A stretch of DNA of 64,000 nucleotides from Magicicada septendecula (GCA_034769895.1 JAWRYS010000677.1:1-64000), one strand, 5' to 3'; shown: positions 1 through 9,459, counted from the stretch's first letter. The notes: generated by a model not told the origin, from the sequence alone. Made by a program: numbers and translations.

Positions 1-119
1 ATGTGTATGATCCATACTGCGACGATGCCATTGAAAGATTTACAACTGCTTATAATCTACGGAATCCACCGGAAAACCATATTGGTAGAGTAGCCCGAAC
101 AGTGGCCAATACAAAATAG
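1..119 (+). pseudogene. gag-like protein, C-terminal end (unit 0, cut by window edge)
   Basis: The window opens inside the last 39 codons of the gag-like frame. The reading frame starts at base 3 and stops at TAG 117-119. It matches positions 5746-5864 of unit A base for base as far as I compared. It encodes the Asn/Arg-rich tail ending in RTVANTK. Confidence 0.8.
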
Positions 120-1033
120 TTAAGATGAATTAGTTGGAATCAATTTTAAAACCAAATAATTCAAAATAAGTAAGAACACCTTACTATATAATTCAGAAGA
201 AATTATTTTAAACTAATAAACATGAAAGAAGAGAAAGAAGGGTTAGAAATGAGTTAGATGAAGGAAGAATATGCCATACAATTTATGATAAGAGGAGATT
301 CAGTGTTTGATTGCAGAAGTAAATGGGAGTGAATTAAAAATAGTAAAATATGTATGCTAAAGAATAATTAATTGACAGCACGGAACTAAGAAGAATTTAA
401 AATGAATATTGAACAGCTTTAACTAATATACTGGTGAATAATATGATAAATGGAACTACAGAACAACGAGATAAATAATATAATAATTTAAGAAAAGTAT
501 TAGGATACCTCAGGAATAATAGTAATCATCCCTTTGAACATAAGTTTGTAGCGAAGGAGCTACCTTATAGATAATAATTATGTGTATTGTGTTGTGATAG
601 TGCAACTTTTATTTTTTTCTGGACAGAGATGAAGTTCCTCTGATTTCATACGATATAGTTAGGGAAACGGCAGAGTAATGGAAGCCAATAGTGCCCCTCT
701 GATTCCGTACCAGCTATGATATTAGGGAAAAATGTTAGGGAAATATAGTATTATATATATTTTAGGGATTATACACCAAGAGAGGTAATTAATATAAAAA
801 TGATAATAAGAAATGATAGCGTAAAAAGCTAGAAGTTATGAGTTCCAGAGAAAAGGACAGGTTTACAACTGAGGTAGGTACCAGTAAAGGATTAATGACC
901 AGATACACAAAGAGTGTCAACACAATTTCCGGTGCAACTAAAAGTTTGAAGAATAGAAGAGAAGAAAACCTTATCATAGGCGAACTATAAGTTTATTTAA
1001 CTAAACTTTATTCAGCCAAAATAAACTTCTTTC
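120..1033 (+). other. Non-coding 3' internal region of unit 0
   Basis: No ORF on the sense strand is worth calling. The region equals 5865-6780 of unit A, which is described in more detail there. A short minus-strand ORF at 789-977 has no support and is not conserved as a gene. Confidence 0.7.
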
Positions 1034-1043
1034 GGAGGGGGAG
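1034..1043 (+). other. Polypurine tract, unit 0
   Basis: GGAGGGGGAG sits six bases before TGTAACG, the proposed LTR start. A purine run next to the 3' LTR is the plus-strand primer of LTR retroelements. Confidence 0.75.
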
Positions 1044-1477
1044 TATTATGTAACGTAACAGAGTTGAGGTTCCCGACGTAACATAAAAAAATTTGTAAAC
1101 ATGACTTAAAACAATGCCCAAAGTATATTATAATTAAATACAAGAGGGCCAATCTCACCTAAAAATGCATTGAAGGTACCTAGTAAGGTTACAAAGTAAT
1201 AAAACATTGAAGGTGTAACTAAATATAAAATATATAATGAGTAGTATGAGATGTAAACTATAACACTGTGTCTAGTGGGATGAATTTAATGTGTAGGAGT
1301 TGAGTATAATATACTGTTCAATTAATATTTACTGTGTTATAAAATGTACTTGGTGTTGTACTGTATCATGATATAGTGTTTACACGATATTATTTTATGT
1401 TTTGTGTGTAGTAGGTGTGGAGCCGTTGCTTTAAGGAAGTACTAAGTCATGGGTACTCATTTCATTCATGTTAAACT

Positions 1478-1499
1478 TGTATTTAATTAATTAAATACA
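1478..1499. repeat. 22-bp palindrome in LTR A
   Basis: The centre GTATTTAATTAATTAAATAC is a perfect inverted repeat and extends by one pair on each side. Other LTRs have a variant with 11-base arms (CTTGTATTTAA / TTAAATACAAG) around ATAA, so the hairpin capacity persists although the bases differ. Its function is unknown. Confidence 0.6.
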
Positions 1500-2996
1500 T
1501 GTACATTTATTATGTATGGTATTATGTTAAATGTATTTACTTTAATTAATTAATGAAGATGTTTAAAATAATATTTGTAAACTTGGCCAGGAAGACAATA
1601 AGTGTTAATAAGTTGGCAAGTAGTTCTTATAATTATGTTAAAAACCAATGAAGGGTTCAATGATGAACTAACTAATAATAATGAATTAAAACCAGGAAAT
1701 TAAAATTGATATAAGTGGCCATAAGCCAGTGACTCTTTGTACAGTAGGTCAGGTAAAGAAAAATTAAATTAAAAGCAAAACAAAATTATAACATGTGTAA
1801 TAATAAAACCAATAGGCCTAAATTTAATATTTGTAAAAGGAAATTAATACCTTTTTTAATAAGTCCATTCAGATGAAAATGTAGTAAAATGTATACGGTT
1901 TAATAAAGCAGATTAAGTGAGAGTTTTATGTGATTTGGTGTAATTCCAAGCATGGAGTATTTTATTAAATAAGAGTAGTAATATTTTCTAATTCTGGCTC
2001 TAGGATATCAAATATTATCCAATGACAGGAAAAGTAATGGTTGTTAGGGTAACAGATATGCAAGAAATTTTGTTGATTTCAACATTCAATTGTGACATGT
2101 GGATGGGTTAAGTTGAATTAATACGAATCCAGAAAAGAATTTAAAAATAAAAAACCTTTCAATTCGATTGTTATATGCTATTGGGAAAAGTTCAGCAGAC
2201 AAATTTAAAAAGAAAATAAAATAAAATGAATAAAATTTAACAAATCAAATGTCTTAAAGCCAATCCACTTAAAAAAAAAAGAATTGGGTAATAACTACTG
2301 AACTAGATTTCAGGAAATATAATTCCACGCATCCTCAAAGTTCACGGAATTAATAAATCCTTCTTCAAACTAATTCCAGTAAAGGAATGCTGATGAAACC
2401 GATTTACAATTAAACAAGATGATCCATAGCAGAAGAAGTCAAAATTAATGGAAATATAAATTAAACATACACGAAGAACTTTTGTATTGAAATACTAAAC
2501 CTCACTTTCAAGAGACTAACGAAGTCGTAATACTACACCAATTCCACTGGGACCGGCAACTACTAGGATCGCGAAGAAGAACGAAGAACAGAACTGAACT
2601 TCTGTTACACTCCTGGACATCACATTTAAACCTTTATTGATAATCTGGACGCGGTTTTTGGTCAAGAGTAACCTCACCATTACATCTGCACTCAGTTATA
2701 AACAGACATGGCCACCTTAAGTATCGTATTTCACGGTAACAAACCTGCTTATATTTAATTTTATATATTAAGAGTTAATAACAATTGTAATACTTAGTAA
2801 CCTTAATTTTGCATTACCTGGCCTTACTAATCGTTAAAAGAATCACATGTACCCTGGGATAAGAGATAAACCGAAAATTATATTTAAATTGTAATATACA
2901 TCACTAGTCCACTAACAAATCGATTCAGTATTGTACGATCGATATTACGATTCAATAACCTATGAAGACGACTGTTGAAATTTAAAAAATAATATA

Positions 2997-3050
2997 AATA
3001 AAGAATCCTTCTTGTATGTGATGATGTTCTGTGTTATTGTAGAATAGTTA
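2997..3050 (+). promoter_or_regulatory. Candidate polyadenylation signal of the LTR
   Basis: AATAAA at 2997-3002 is followed 12-48 bases later by a G/T-rich stretch containing TGTATGTGATGATG, the usual layout of a cleavage and polyadenylation site. It would place the R/U5 border of the LTR near 3030, about 660 bases before the PBS. A second AATAAA occurs near 3085. This is inferred from motifs only. Confidence 0.4.
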
Positions 3051-3179
3051 TTGTATTTTGATTGGGGAGTAATTTACAGAGAAATAAAGTGATAAAACCG
3101 TCAAGTGAAACGAACTAACCTATAAGAACGAGTCAATTACTAATAACAGCGCTCATTGCAGACAGCTGGCGAAAACGGG

Positions 3180-3214
3180 AGAGTGGAGAACTAACTTATT
3201 CTCTTCGCCACTCT
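3180..3214 (+). other. Predicted RNA hairpin in the 3' part of the LTR
   Basis: AGAGTGG pairs with CCACTCT (7 bp), with AGAA/TTCT as an inner stem. The motif recurs in the LTRs read and would lie in the leader RNA if the polyadenylation site at 2997 marks R. Confidence 0.45.
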
Positions 3215-3464
3215 TTGGTCAATTTAAATAATACAGATGGACTAGGGTTGGAGAGAATTAATGAATTATTAACTATAATACCCGTAATATAGCGTTATTC
3301 TCTAGTAAAACACTTGGTAATTAATTAACACAGGTCTATGTTCAACATACGACTCATATCAACTATATAATAAATAATTGTTTTTATAAATTAATATTGA
3401 TTTGCAGGAGGTCTTATCTGCAACAACATAATAAATATTTTTTCTTATAAACAGAGTGGATTAG

Positions 3465-3641
3465 TAACCAATTGGTTAATTCAACGTGGGCTGAATTAAA
3501 ACCCAAACAACAAGTAATTGTTTTATTACAAATTGACGCTCATAACGTGGGTCTTAACGTTGATACACGAGAATCTCATATAAGTAAATAAACCAATAAG
3601 ATCGATAGATTACAAATTGGCAAACCCAACAGTGGGGCTGT
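3465..3641 (+). repeat. Three degenerate PBS-like motifs upstream of the true PBS
   Basis: A core of the form (A)CAAATTGG followed by AACGTGGG or AACAGTGGGG occurs at about 3468-3490, 3528-3551 and 3612-3637. The same pattern then forms the perfect PBS at 3693-3713. The AATTGG-like cores start at 3470, 3531, 3615 and 3693, giving intervals of 61, 84 and 78 bases. Equivalent clusters precede gag in the other units. Confidence 0.6.
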
Positions 3642-3695
3642 CAAACTTCTCAAATCTAATTAATAACGAAACTCATTAATGGTTTTATAACAAAT

Positions 3696-3713
3696 TGGCG
3701 CCCAACGTGGGGC
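3696..3713 (+). other. Primer-binding site, tRNA-Lys, unit A
   Basis: TGGCGCCCAACGTGGGGC is the exact 18-base complement of the 3' end of the tRNA-Lys(CUU) class, known as the tRNA-Lys1,2 PBS of several retroelements. It lies three bases after the LTR end and 88 bases before the gag start codon. Confidence 0.88.
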
Positions 3714-3783
3714 TTTAGTTAAGTAAAAAATCGACTATATCACTATTACTTAACTGGAGCAGGCAACTATTAGAGGCACAGGA

Positions 3784-5004
3784 ATGCATACGAGAGGTGT
3801 TTCTAAAAGGATAGCGAAGGACCAGGAAACCGAAGAAGATAGACGGGAAGAAGAAACAGAGGTAGTTACAGACACCGAAATGGAACAACAGGCGGGTGAC
3901 AAGGAGGAAGCCAGAGGAGGACTAGATTTACAAAAATTATGGGAATTAATCAAAGAAGAAAATAGACAAACTATTGAGAAAATAGACAGTATTAAAGAAG
4001 ATAATAGACAAACTAATGAAAAAATAGACTGTATCAAAGAAGATAATAGACAAACTAATGAAAAAATAGACAGTATTAACGAAAACTCAAAGAAACAAAA
4101 CGAAATTTTGAGTGAGAATTTAATCAAACTAATGAATGAGAAGTTTGACAAAAATAAAGAGGAAAATGATGAGAATAACCGGCTGATAAGTGAAAGCTTA
4201 AACCAAATTAATGAAAGGTTTGACAGGAACGATGAGAGCTTAAGGCAGATTCAGGAAAATAACAAACAAATAGAGGGGAAAATTGAAAACAGTAATAAGG
4301 AGTTACGGCAAATTATAAATGAACAAAACCAAGCGTTGAAAGAAGTCATCAATGAAAGGGTTGCAAATGTCAATGAAACAATTAACAAAAGGGTGGATAA
4401 TTATGAAGAGGAAGTAAGGCAGCAAATAACAGAAACTAAGGTGGGTCTAGAAAAGACAGATGAAACCATCATACAACTCGCAGTGGAAGTAGAGGCCAAA
4501 ATGAATCAAGTGGAAAATAATAACAAAACTAGAATAAAAGAAGTACAATTAGAAACCCAAGGGAAATTGGACGAAATGCAAATTAATATAGCTGGGAGAA
4601 TTGAAATAGTTAACAACGAAATAACACAAATAAAAACCCAAGTGGATCAAAATAAGGGGACCGTCGAAAATATACAGAATCAGCAATTGATTAATATAAG
4701 GGAATCAATAGAAGTTTTACAAAATCGACCAATGTATCTGGCACATCACATAGCCCCGGAACAGAAAGAAAATATCAATTTCAAAATTTATAGAGGAAAC
4801 CCCATGGAATTTCTAGAGAGAATACATGAATGGTTTAGTAGAATTAAGGTGACCCGATGGAACATAATAAAAAATTTGTTGGATGATTGTTTTAAAAGCA
4901 TAAATGATAATTGGTGGTCAGCGGTCCAGAATGAAACGAGTAATTATGAAAGTTTAAAAAGGCTTTTAGGTCGAAATACTGGTCAGATTCCGTACAGAAC
5001 ATGA
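3784..5004 (+). CDS. gag-like protein, N-terminal ORF (coiled coil + capsid), unit A
   Basis: This 406-codon ORF starts 88 bases after the PBS, where gag is expected. Residues 1-55 are acidic and low in complexity. Residues 58-99 are three 14-residue repeats (EDNRQTNEKIDSI type, 42 bases each, 3955-4080), followed by a long Glu/Asn/Lys-rich region with heptad character to about residue 310, probably a coiled coil. From about residue 330 it changes to a capsid-like stretch: FKIYRGNPMEFLERIHEWF, then WNIIKNLLDDCF and NDNWWSAV, the style of Ty3/gypsy capsids in arthropod genomes. After residue 390 the match to capsid is lost and continues in the -1 frame, so the last 14 residues before TGA are probably not native. 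In retroelements Gag forms the particle that packages the RNA. No cysteine knuckle is visible. Family assignment is by pattern only. Confidence 0.85.
   Translation: MHTRGVSKRIAKDQETEEDRREEETEVVTDTEMEQQAGDKEEARGGLDLQKLWELIKEENRQTIEKIDSIKEDNRQTNEKIDCIKEDNRQTNEKIDSINENSKKQNEILSENLIKLMNEKFDKNKEENDENNRLISESLNQINERFDRNDESLRQIQENNKQIEGKIENSNKELRQIINEQNQALKEVINERVANVNETINKRVDNYEEEVRQQITETKVGLEKTDETIIQLAVEVEAKMNQVENNNKTRIKEVQLETQGKLDEMQINIAGRIEIVNNEITQIKTQVDQNKGTVENIQNQQLINIRESIEVLQNRPMYLAHHIAPEQKENINFKIYRGNPMEFLERIHEWFSRIKVTRWNIIKNLLDDCFKSINDNWWSAVQNETSNYESLKRLLGRNTGQIPYRT
4953..4959 (+). promoter_or_regulatory. TTTAAAA heptamer at the gag frame change (unit A)
   Basis: The zero frame reads T TTA AAA, codons 391-392, the X XXY YYZ form of a -1 ribosomal frameshift site. 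The capsid-like reading continues in exactly the -1 frame from this point (AAG GCT TTT onward, then KYWSDSVQN into the next ORF). Loss of one T from TTTT in the founder would give the same picture and may be more likely. Confidence 0.4.
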
Positions 5005-5276
5005 TTAGGGACAACATTACCAACGAGAGATTCAATATTAATCAAGAGCAGTCCCCAACTACCTATTTTTTGGGAAAGGTGTGTTTGGCGCGTCATTTGG
5101 AACCGCGAATAACAGAGGAATGTTTAGTAAATAAACTATCTTACCATTTTGAAGAAGAGATAGTTCTTGCCAGACGCAGTGGACAAGTGAAGACGGTGGG
5201 AGCAATGGAAACCTTGTTGGCCAGTTACGAAATGGAAGACTATTATCAAAGGTCTCGAAGGCAAAGTGACTATTAA
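5001..5276 (+). CDS. gag-like capsid C-terminal part, unit A
   Basis: This 91-codon ORF overlaps the preceding stop (ATGA) and lies in the -1 frame. The frame is open upstream to the heptamer at 4953, so its apparent ATG is probably internal to capsid. Recognisable blocks are TTYFLGKVCLARHLEPRI, EECLVNKLSYHFEEEI and GAMETLLASYE, the conserved C-terminal capsid signature of this gypsy-like group. It ends SRRQSDY at a TAA (5274-5276) present in every unit, after which the same frame stays open for about 195 codons. Confidence 0.8.
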   Translation: MIRDNITNERFNINQEQSPTTYFLGKVCLARHLEPRITEECLVNKLSYHFEEEIVLARRSGQVKTVGAMETLLASYEMEDYYQRSRRQSDY

Positions 5277-5864
5277 AACAATAGGAGGGAGGAGCCAAAT
5301 CAAGAGTCGCGTCCGGGAATAAATAGATATACCAACAATAATTATAACCGAAGGGTTAACGACCATTTTATGAATAATCGTTACCGTAATAATCATTACC
5401 AAAACAATCATTATAATAACTATAATAATAAAAGATACAGCACAGGCCGCAGGAATTTTGATAACGGGAGAGACTATTGGAATAATAACCGAGGGAACGA
5501 TGATGGAGGAAATCAAAACAGCAATAGGAGCGTCGAGAATGATGGAGGAAGCAGGGAACAAAGGAGAGACATAGCCTCGGAAAATCAACCAAGTAATGAC
5601 CAGGGAACCCATATAGCTCGAGTAAACTATATCATGGCTGATGAGAGGAATAACCAAGAAGACCATCATGGAAACCATAAACCTAATCCCGATTCTGGGA
5701 ATGCTGGGGGAAGAAACAGACGGAACGAAGAAGACATAGAACCGTATGTGTATGATCCATACTGCGACGATGCCATTGAAAGATTTACAACTGCTTATAA
5801 TCTACGGAATCCACCGGAAAACCATATTGGTAGAGTAGCCCGAACAGTGGCCAATACAAAATAG
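5277..5864 (+). CDS. gag-like nucleocapsid region, unit A
   Basis: This continues the frame of the 91-codon ORF after its TAA; the first ATG is at 5370 (164 codons). The first half is very rich in Asn, Arg, Tyr and His (NNRYRNNHYQNNHYNNYNN), a basic, probably disordered RNA-binding segment that replaces the zinc knuckle. The second half is acidic and polar (EEDIEPYVYDPYCDD) and ends RTVANTK at TAG. The ORF is open in most units but has a one-base deletion in H and I. It was probably part of one Gag with the two ORFs before it. Whether it is translated now is unknown. Confidence 0.65.
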   Translation, partial: NNRREEPNQESRPGINRYTNNNYNRRVNDHFMNNRYRNNHYQNNHYNNYNNKRYSTGRRNFDNGRDYWNNNRGNDDGGNQNSNRSVENDGGSREQRRDIASENQPSNDQGTHIARVNYIMADERNNQEDHHGNHKPNPDSGNAGGRNRRNEEDIEPYVYDPYCDDAIERFTTAYNLRNPPENHIGRVARTVANTK

Positions 5865-6780
5865 TTAAGATGAATTAGTTGGAATCAATTTTAAAACCAA
5901 ATAATTCAAAATAAGTAAGAACACCTTACTATTAATTCAGAAGAAATTATTTTAAACTAATAAACATGAAAGAAGAGAAAGAAGGGTTAGAAATGAGTTA
6001 GATGAAGGAAGAATATGCCATACAATTTATGATAAGGAGGAGATTCAGTGTTTGATTGCAGAAGTAAATGGGAGTGAATTAAAAATAGTAAAATATGTAT
6101 GCTAAAGAATAATTAATTGACAGCACGGAACTAAGAAGAATTTAAAATGAATATTGAACAGCTTTAACTAATATACTGGTGAATAATATGATAAATGGAA
6201 CTACAGAACAACGAGATAAATAATATAATAATTTAAGAAAAGTATTAGGATACCTCAGGAATAATAGTAATCATCCCTTGAACATAAGTTTGTAGCGAAG
6301 GAGCTACCTTATAGATAATAATTATGTGTATTGTGTTGTGATAGTGCAACTTTTATTTTTTTCTGGACAGAGATGAAGTTCCTCTGATTTCAGACGATAT
6401 AGTTAGGGAAACGGCAGAGTAATGGAAGCCAATAGTGCCCCTCTGATTCCGTACCAGCTATGATATTAGGGAAAAATGTTAGGGAAATATAGTATTATAT
6501 ATATTTTAGGGATTATACACCAAGAGAGGTAATTAAATATAAAAATGATAATAAGAAATGATAGCGTAAAAAGCTAGAAGTTATGAGTTCCAGAGAAAAG
6601 GACAGGTTTACAACTGAGGTAGGTACCAGTAAAGGATTAATGACCAGATACACAAAGAGTGTCAACACAATTTTCCGGTGCAACTAAAAGTTTGAAGAAT
6701 AGAAGAGAAGAAAACCTTATCATAGGCGAACTATAAGTTTATTTTAACTAAACTTTATTCAGCCAAAATAAACTTCTTTC
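5865..6780 (+). other. Non-coding 3' internal region of unit A, where pol would lie
   Basis: About 0.9 kb with stops in all sense frames. An autonomous gypsy element would hold more than 3 kb of protease, reverse transcriptase, RNase H and integrase between gag and the 3' LTR; none of these is present. Only a possible protease relic near the start is recognisable. The rest shows nothing I can name. Confidence 0.7.
6037..6139 (+). pseudogene. Possible decayed retropepsin (protease) fragment, unit A
   Basis: Frame 6037 reads EEIQCLIAEVNGSELK, which resembles the strands before a retropepsin active site. A frameshift later, bases 6113-6133 read LIDSTEL, close to the LIDSGTEL active-site loop but lacking the Gly codon. 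The two pieces lie in different frames, so the gene is dead. The match is short and the call tentative. Confidence 0.4.
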
Positions 6781-6790
6781 GGAGGGGGAG
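6781..6790 (+). other. Polypurine tract, unit A
   Basis: GGAGGGGGAG directly precedes LTR B, as before LTR A. Confidence 0.75.
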
Positions 6791-6795
6791 TATTA

Positions 6796-9438
6796 TGTAA
6801 CGTAACAGAGTTGAGGTTCCCGACGTAACATAAAAAAATTTGTAAACATGACTTAAAACAATGCCCAAAGTATATTATAATTAAATACAAGAGGGCCAAT
6901 CTCACCTAAAAAATGCATTGAAGGTACCTAGTAAGGTTACAAAGTAATAAAACATTGAAGGTGTAACTAAATATAAAATATATAATGAGTAGTATGAGAT
7001 GTAAACTATAAACACTGTGTCTAGTGGGATGAATTTAATGTGTAGGAGTTGAGTATAATATACTGTTCAATTAATATTTACTGTGTTATAAAATGTACTT
7101 GGTGTTGTACTGTATCATGATATAGTGTTTACACGATATTATTTTATGTTTTGTGTGTAGTAGGTGTGGAGCCGTTGCTTTAAGGAAGTACTAAGTCATG
7201 GGTACTCATTTCATTCATGTTAAACTTGTATTTAAATAATTAAATACATGTACATTTATTATGTATGGTATTATGTTAAATGTATTTACTTTAATTAATT
7301 AATGAAGATGTTTAAAATAATATTTGTAAACTTGGCCAGGAAGACAATAAGTGTTAATAAGTTGGCAAGTAGTTCTTATAATTATGTTAAAAACCAATGA
7401 AGGGTTCAATGATGAACTAACTAATAATAATGAATTAAAACCAGGAAATTAAAATTGATATAAGTGGCCATAAGCCAGTGACTCTTTGTACAGTAGGTCA
7501 GGTAAAGAAAAATTAAATTAAAAGCAAAACAAAATTATAACATGTGTAATAAAACCAATAGGCCTAAATTTAATATTTGTAAAAGGAAATTAATACCTTT
7601 TTTAATAAGTCCATTCAGATGAAAATGTAGTAAAATGTATACGGTTTAATAAAGCAGATTAAGTGAGAGTTTTATGTGATTTGGTGTAATTCCAAGCATG
7701 GAGTATTTTATTAAATAAGAGTAGTAATATTTTCTAATTCTGGCTCTAGGATATCAAATATTATCCAATGACAGGAAAAGTAATGGTTGTTAGGGTAACA
7801 GATATGCAAGAAATTTTGTTGATTTCAACATTCAATTGTGACATGTGGATGGGTTAAGTTGAATTAATACGAATCCAGAAAAGAATTTAAAAATAAAAAA
7901 CCTTTCAATTCGATTGTTATATGCTATTGGGAAAAGTTCAGCAGACAAATTTAAAAAGAAAATAAAATAAAATGAATAAAATTTAACAAATCAAATGTCT
8001 TAAAGCCAATCCACTTAAAAAAAAAAGAATTGGGTAATAACTACTGAACTAGATTTCAGGAAATATAATTCCACGCATCCTCAAAGTTCACGGAATTAAT
8101 AAATCCTTCTTCAAACTAATTCCAGTAAAGGAATGCTGATGAAACCGATTTACAATTAAACAAGATGATCCATAGCAGAAGAAGTCAAAATTAATGGAAA
8201 TATAAATTAAACATACACGAAGAACTTTTGTATTGAAATACTAAACCTCACTTTCAAGAGACTAACGAAGTCGTAATACTACACCAATTCCACTGGGACC
8301 GGCAACTACTAGGATCGCGAAGAAGAACGAAGAACAGAACTGAACTTCTGTTACACTCCTGGACATCACATTTAAACCTTTATTGATAATCTGGACGCGG
8401 TTTTTGGTCAAGAGTAACCTCACCATTACATCTGCACTCAGTTATAAACAGACATGGCCACCTTAAGTATCGTATTTCACGGTAACAAACCTGCTTATAT
8501 TTAATTTTATATATTAAGAGTTAATAACAATTGTAATACTTAGTAACCTTAATTTTGCATTACCTGGCCTTACTAATCGTTAAAAGAATCACATGTACCC
8601 TGGGATAAGAGATAAACCGAAAATTATATTTAAATTGTAATATACATCACTAGTCCACTAACAAATCGATTCAGTATTGTACGATCGATATTACGATTCA
8701 ATAACCTATGAAGACGACTGTTGAAATTTAAAAAATAATATAAATAAAGAATCCTTCTTGTATGTGATGATGTTCTGTGTTATTGTAGAATAGTTATTGT
8801 ATTTTGATTGGGGAGTAATTTACAGAGAAATAAAGTGATAAAACCGTCAAGTGAAACGAACTAACCTATAAGAACGAGTCAATTACTAATAACAGCGCTC
8901 ATTGCAGACAGCTGGCGAAAACGGGAGAGTGGAGAACTAACTTATTCTCTTCGCCACTCTTTGGTCAATTTAAATAATACAGATGGACTAGGGTTGGAGA
9001 GAATTAATGAATTATTAACTATAATACCCGTAATATAGCGTTATTCTCTAGTAAAACACTTGGTAATTAATTAACACAGGTCTATGTTCAACATACGACT
9101 CATATCAACTATATAATAAATAATTGTTTTTATAAATTAATATTGATTTGCAGGAGGTCTTATCTGCAACAACATAATAAATATTTTTTCTTATAAACAG
9201 AGTGGATTAGTAACCAATTGGTTAATTCAACGTGGGCTGAATTAAAACCCAAACAACAAGTAATTGTTTTATTACAAATTGACGCTCATAACGTGGGTCT
9301 TAACGTTGATACACGAGAATCTCATATAAGTAAATAAACCAATAAGATCGATAGATTACAAATTGGCAAATCCAACAGTGGGGCTGTCAAACTTCTCAAA
9401 TCTAATTAATAACGAAACTCATTAATGGTTTTATAACA
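6796..9438 (+). mobile_element. LTR B (2.64 kb)
   Basis: Nearly identical to LTR A. It serves as the 3' LTR of unit A and the 5' LTR of unit B. It shares the TCTGCACTCAG variant with LTRs A and E. Confidence 0.8.
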
Positions 9439-9441
9439 AAT

Positions 9442-9459
9442 TGGCGCCCAACGTGGGGC
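9442..9459 (+). other. Primer-binding site, tRNA-Lys, unit B
   Basis: Perfect 18-base match to the tRNA-Lys PBS, 88 bases before the gag ATG. Confidence 0.85.

Larger units (their letters stand above)
1049..3692 (+). mobile_element. LTR A (2.64 kb)
   Basis: The LTR is bounded on the left by the polypurine tract and on the right by a tRNA-Lys primer-binding site three bases downstream. It begins TGTAAC and ends ATAACA, so it has the usual TG...CA termini. The exact first base could be up to five bases earlier, at the TAT after the purine tract. It is long for a Ty3/gypsy LTR and holds no convincing ORF. Seen inside it are a 22-bp palindrome (1478-1499), an AATAAA followed by a GT-rich stretch (2997-3050), a hairpin (3180-3214), and three degenerate PBS-like motifs just before its end. 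Confidence 0.8.

Noticed and set aside
789..977. 62-codon minus-strand ORF in the unit tail
   Set aside because: Disrupted by single-base indels in the other units, with no recognisable content.
3750..4151. Minus-strand ORF of 133 codons opposite gag, repeated in most units, Ser/Leu-rich and hydrophobic-looking
   Set aside because: It is the antisense shadow of the repetitive Glu/Asn/Lys gag sequence. It has no family resemblance, and its length changes with the gag indels.
5136..5678. Minus-strand ORF of 180-229 codons rich in Ile/Val that looks membrane-like, in every unit
   Set aside because: Antisense of the Asn/Arg/Tyr-rich gag tail; AAT/TAT-rich sense codons read as Ile/Val on the other strand. 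No start context or independent conservation.
5865..6780. Hidden reverse transcriptase, integrase or envelope gene in the unit
   Set aside because: Only ~0.9 kb is available, stops occur in all sense frames, and no catalytic motif of RT or integrase is visible. No envelope-like ORF is present anywhere.
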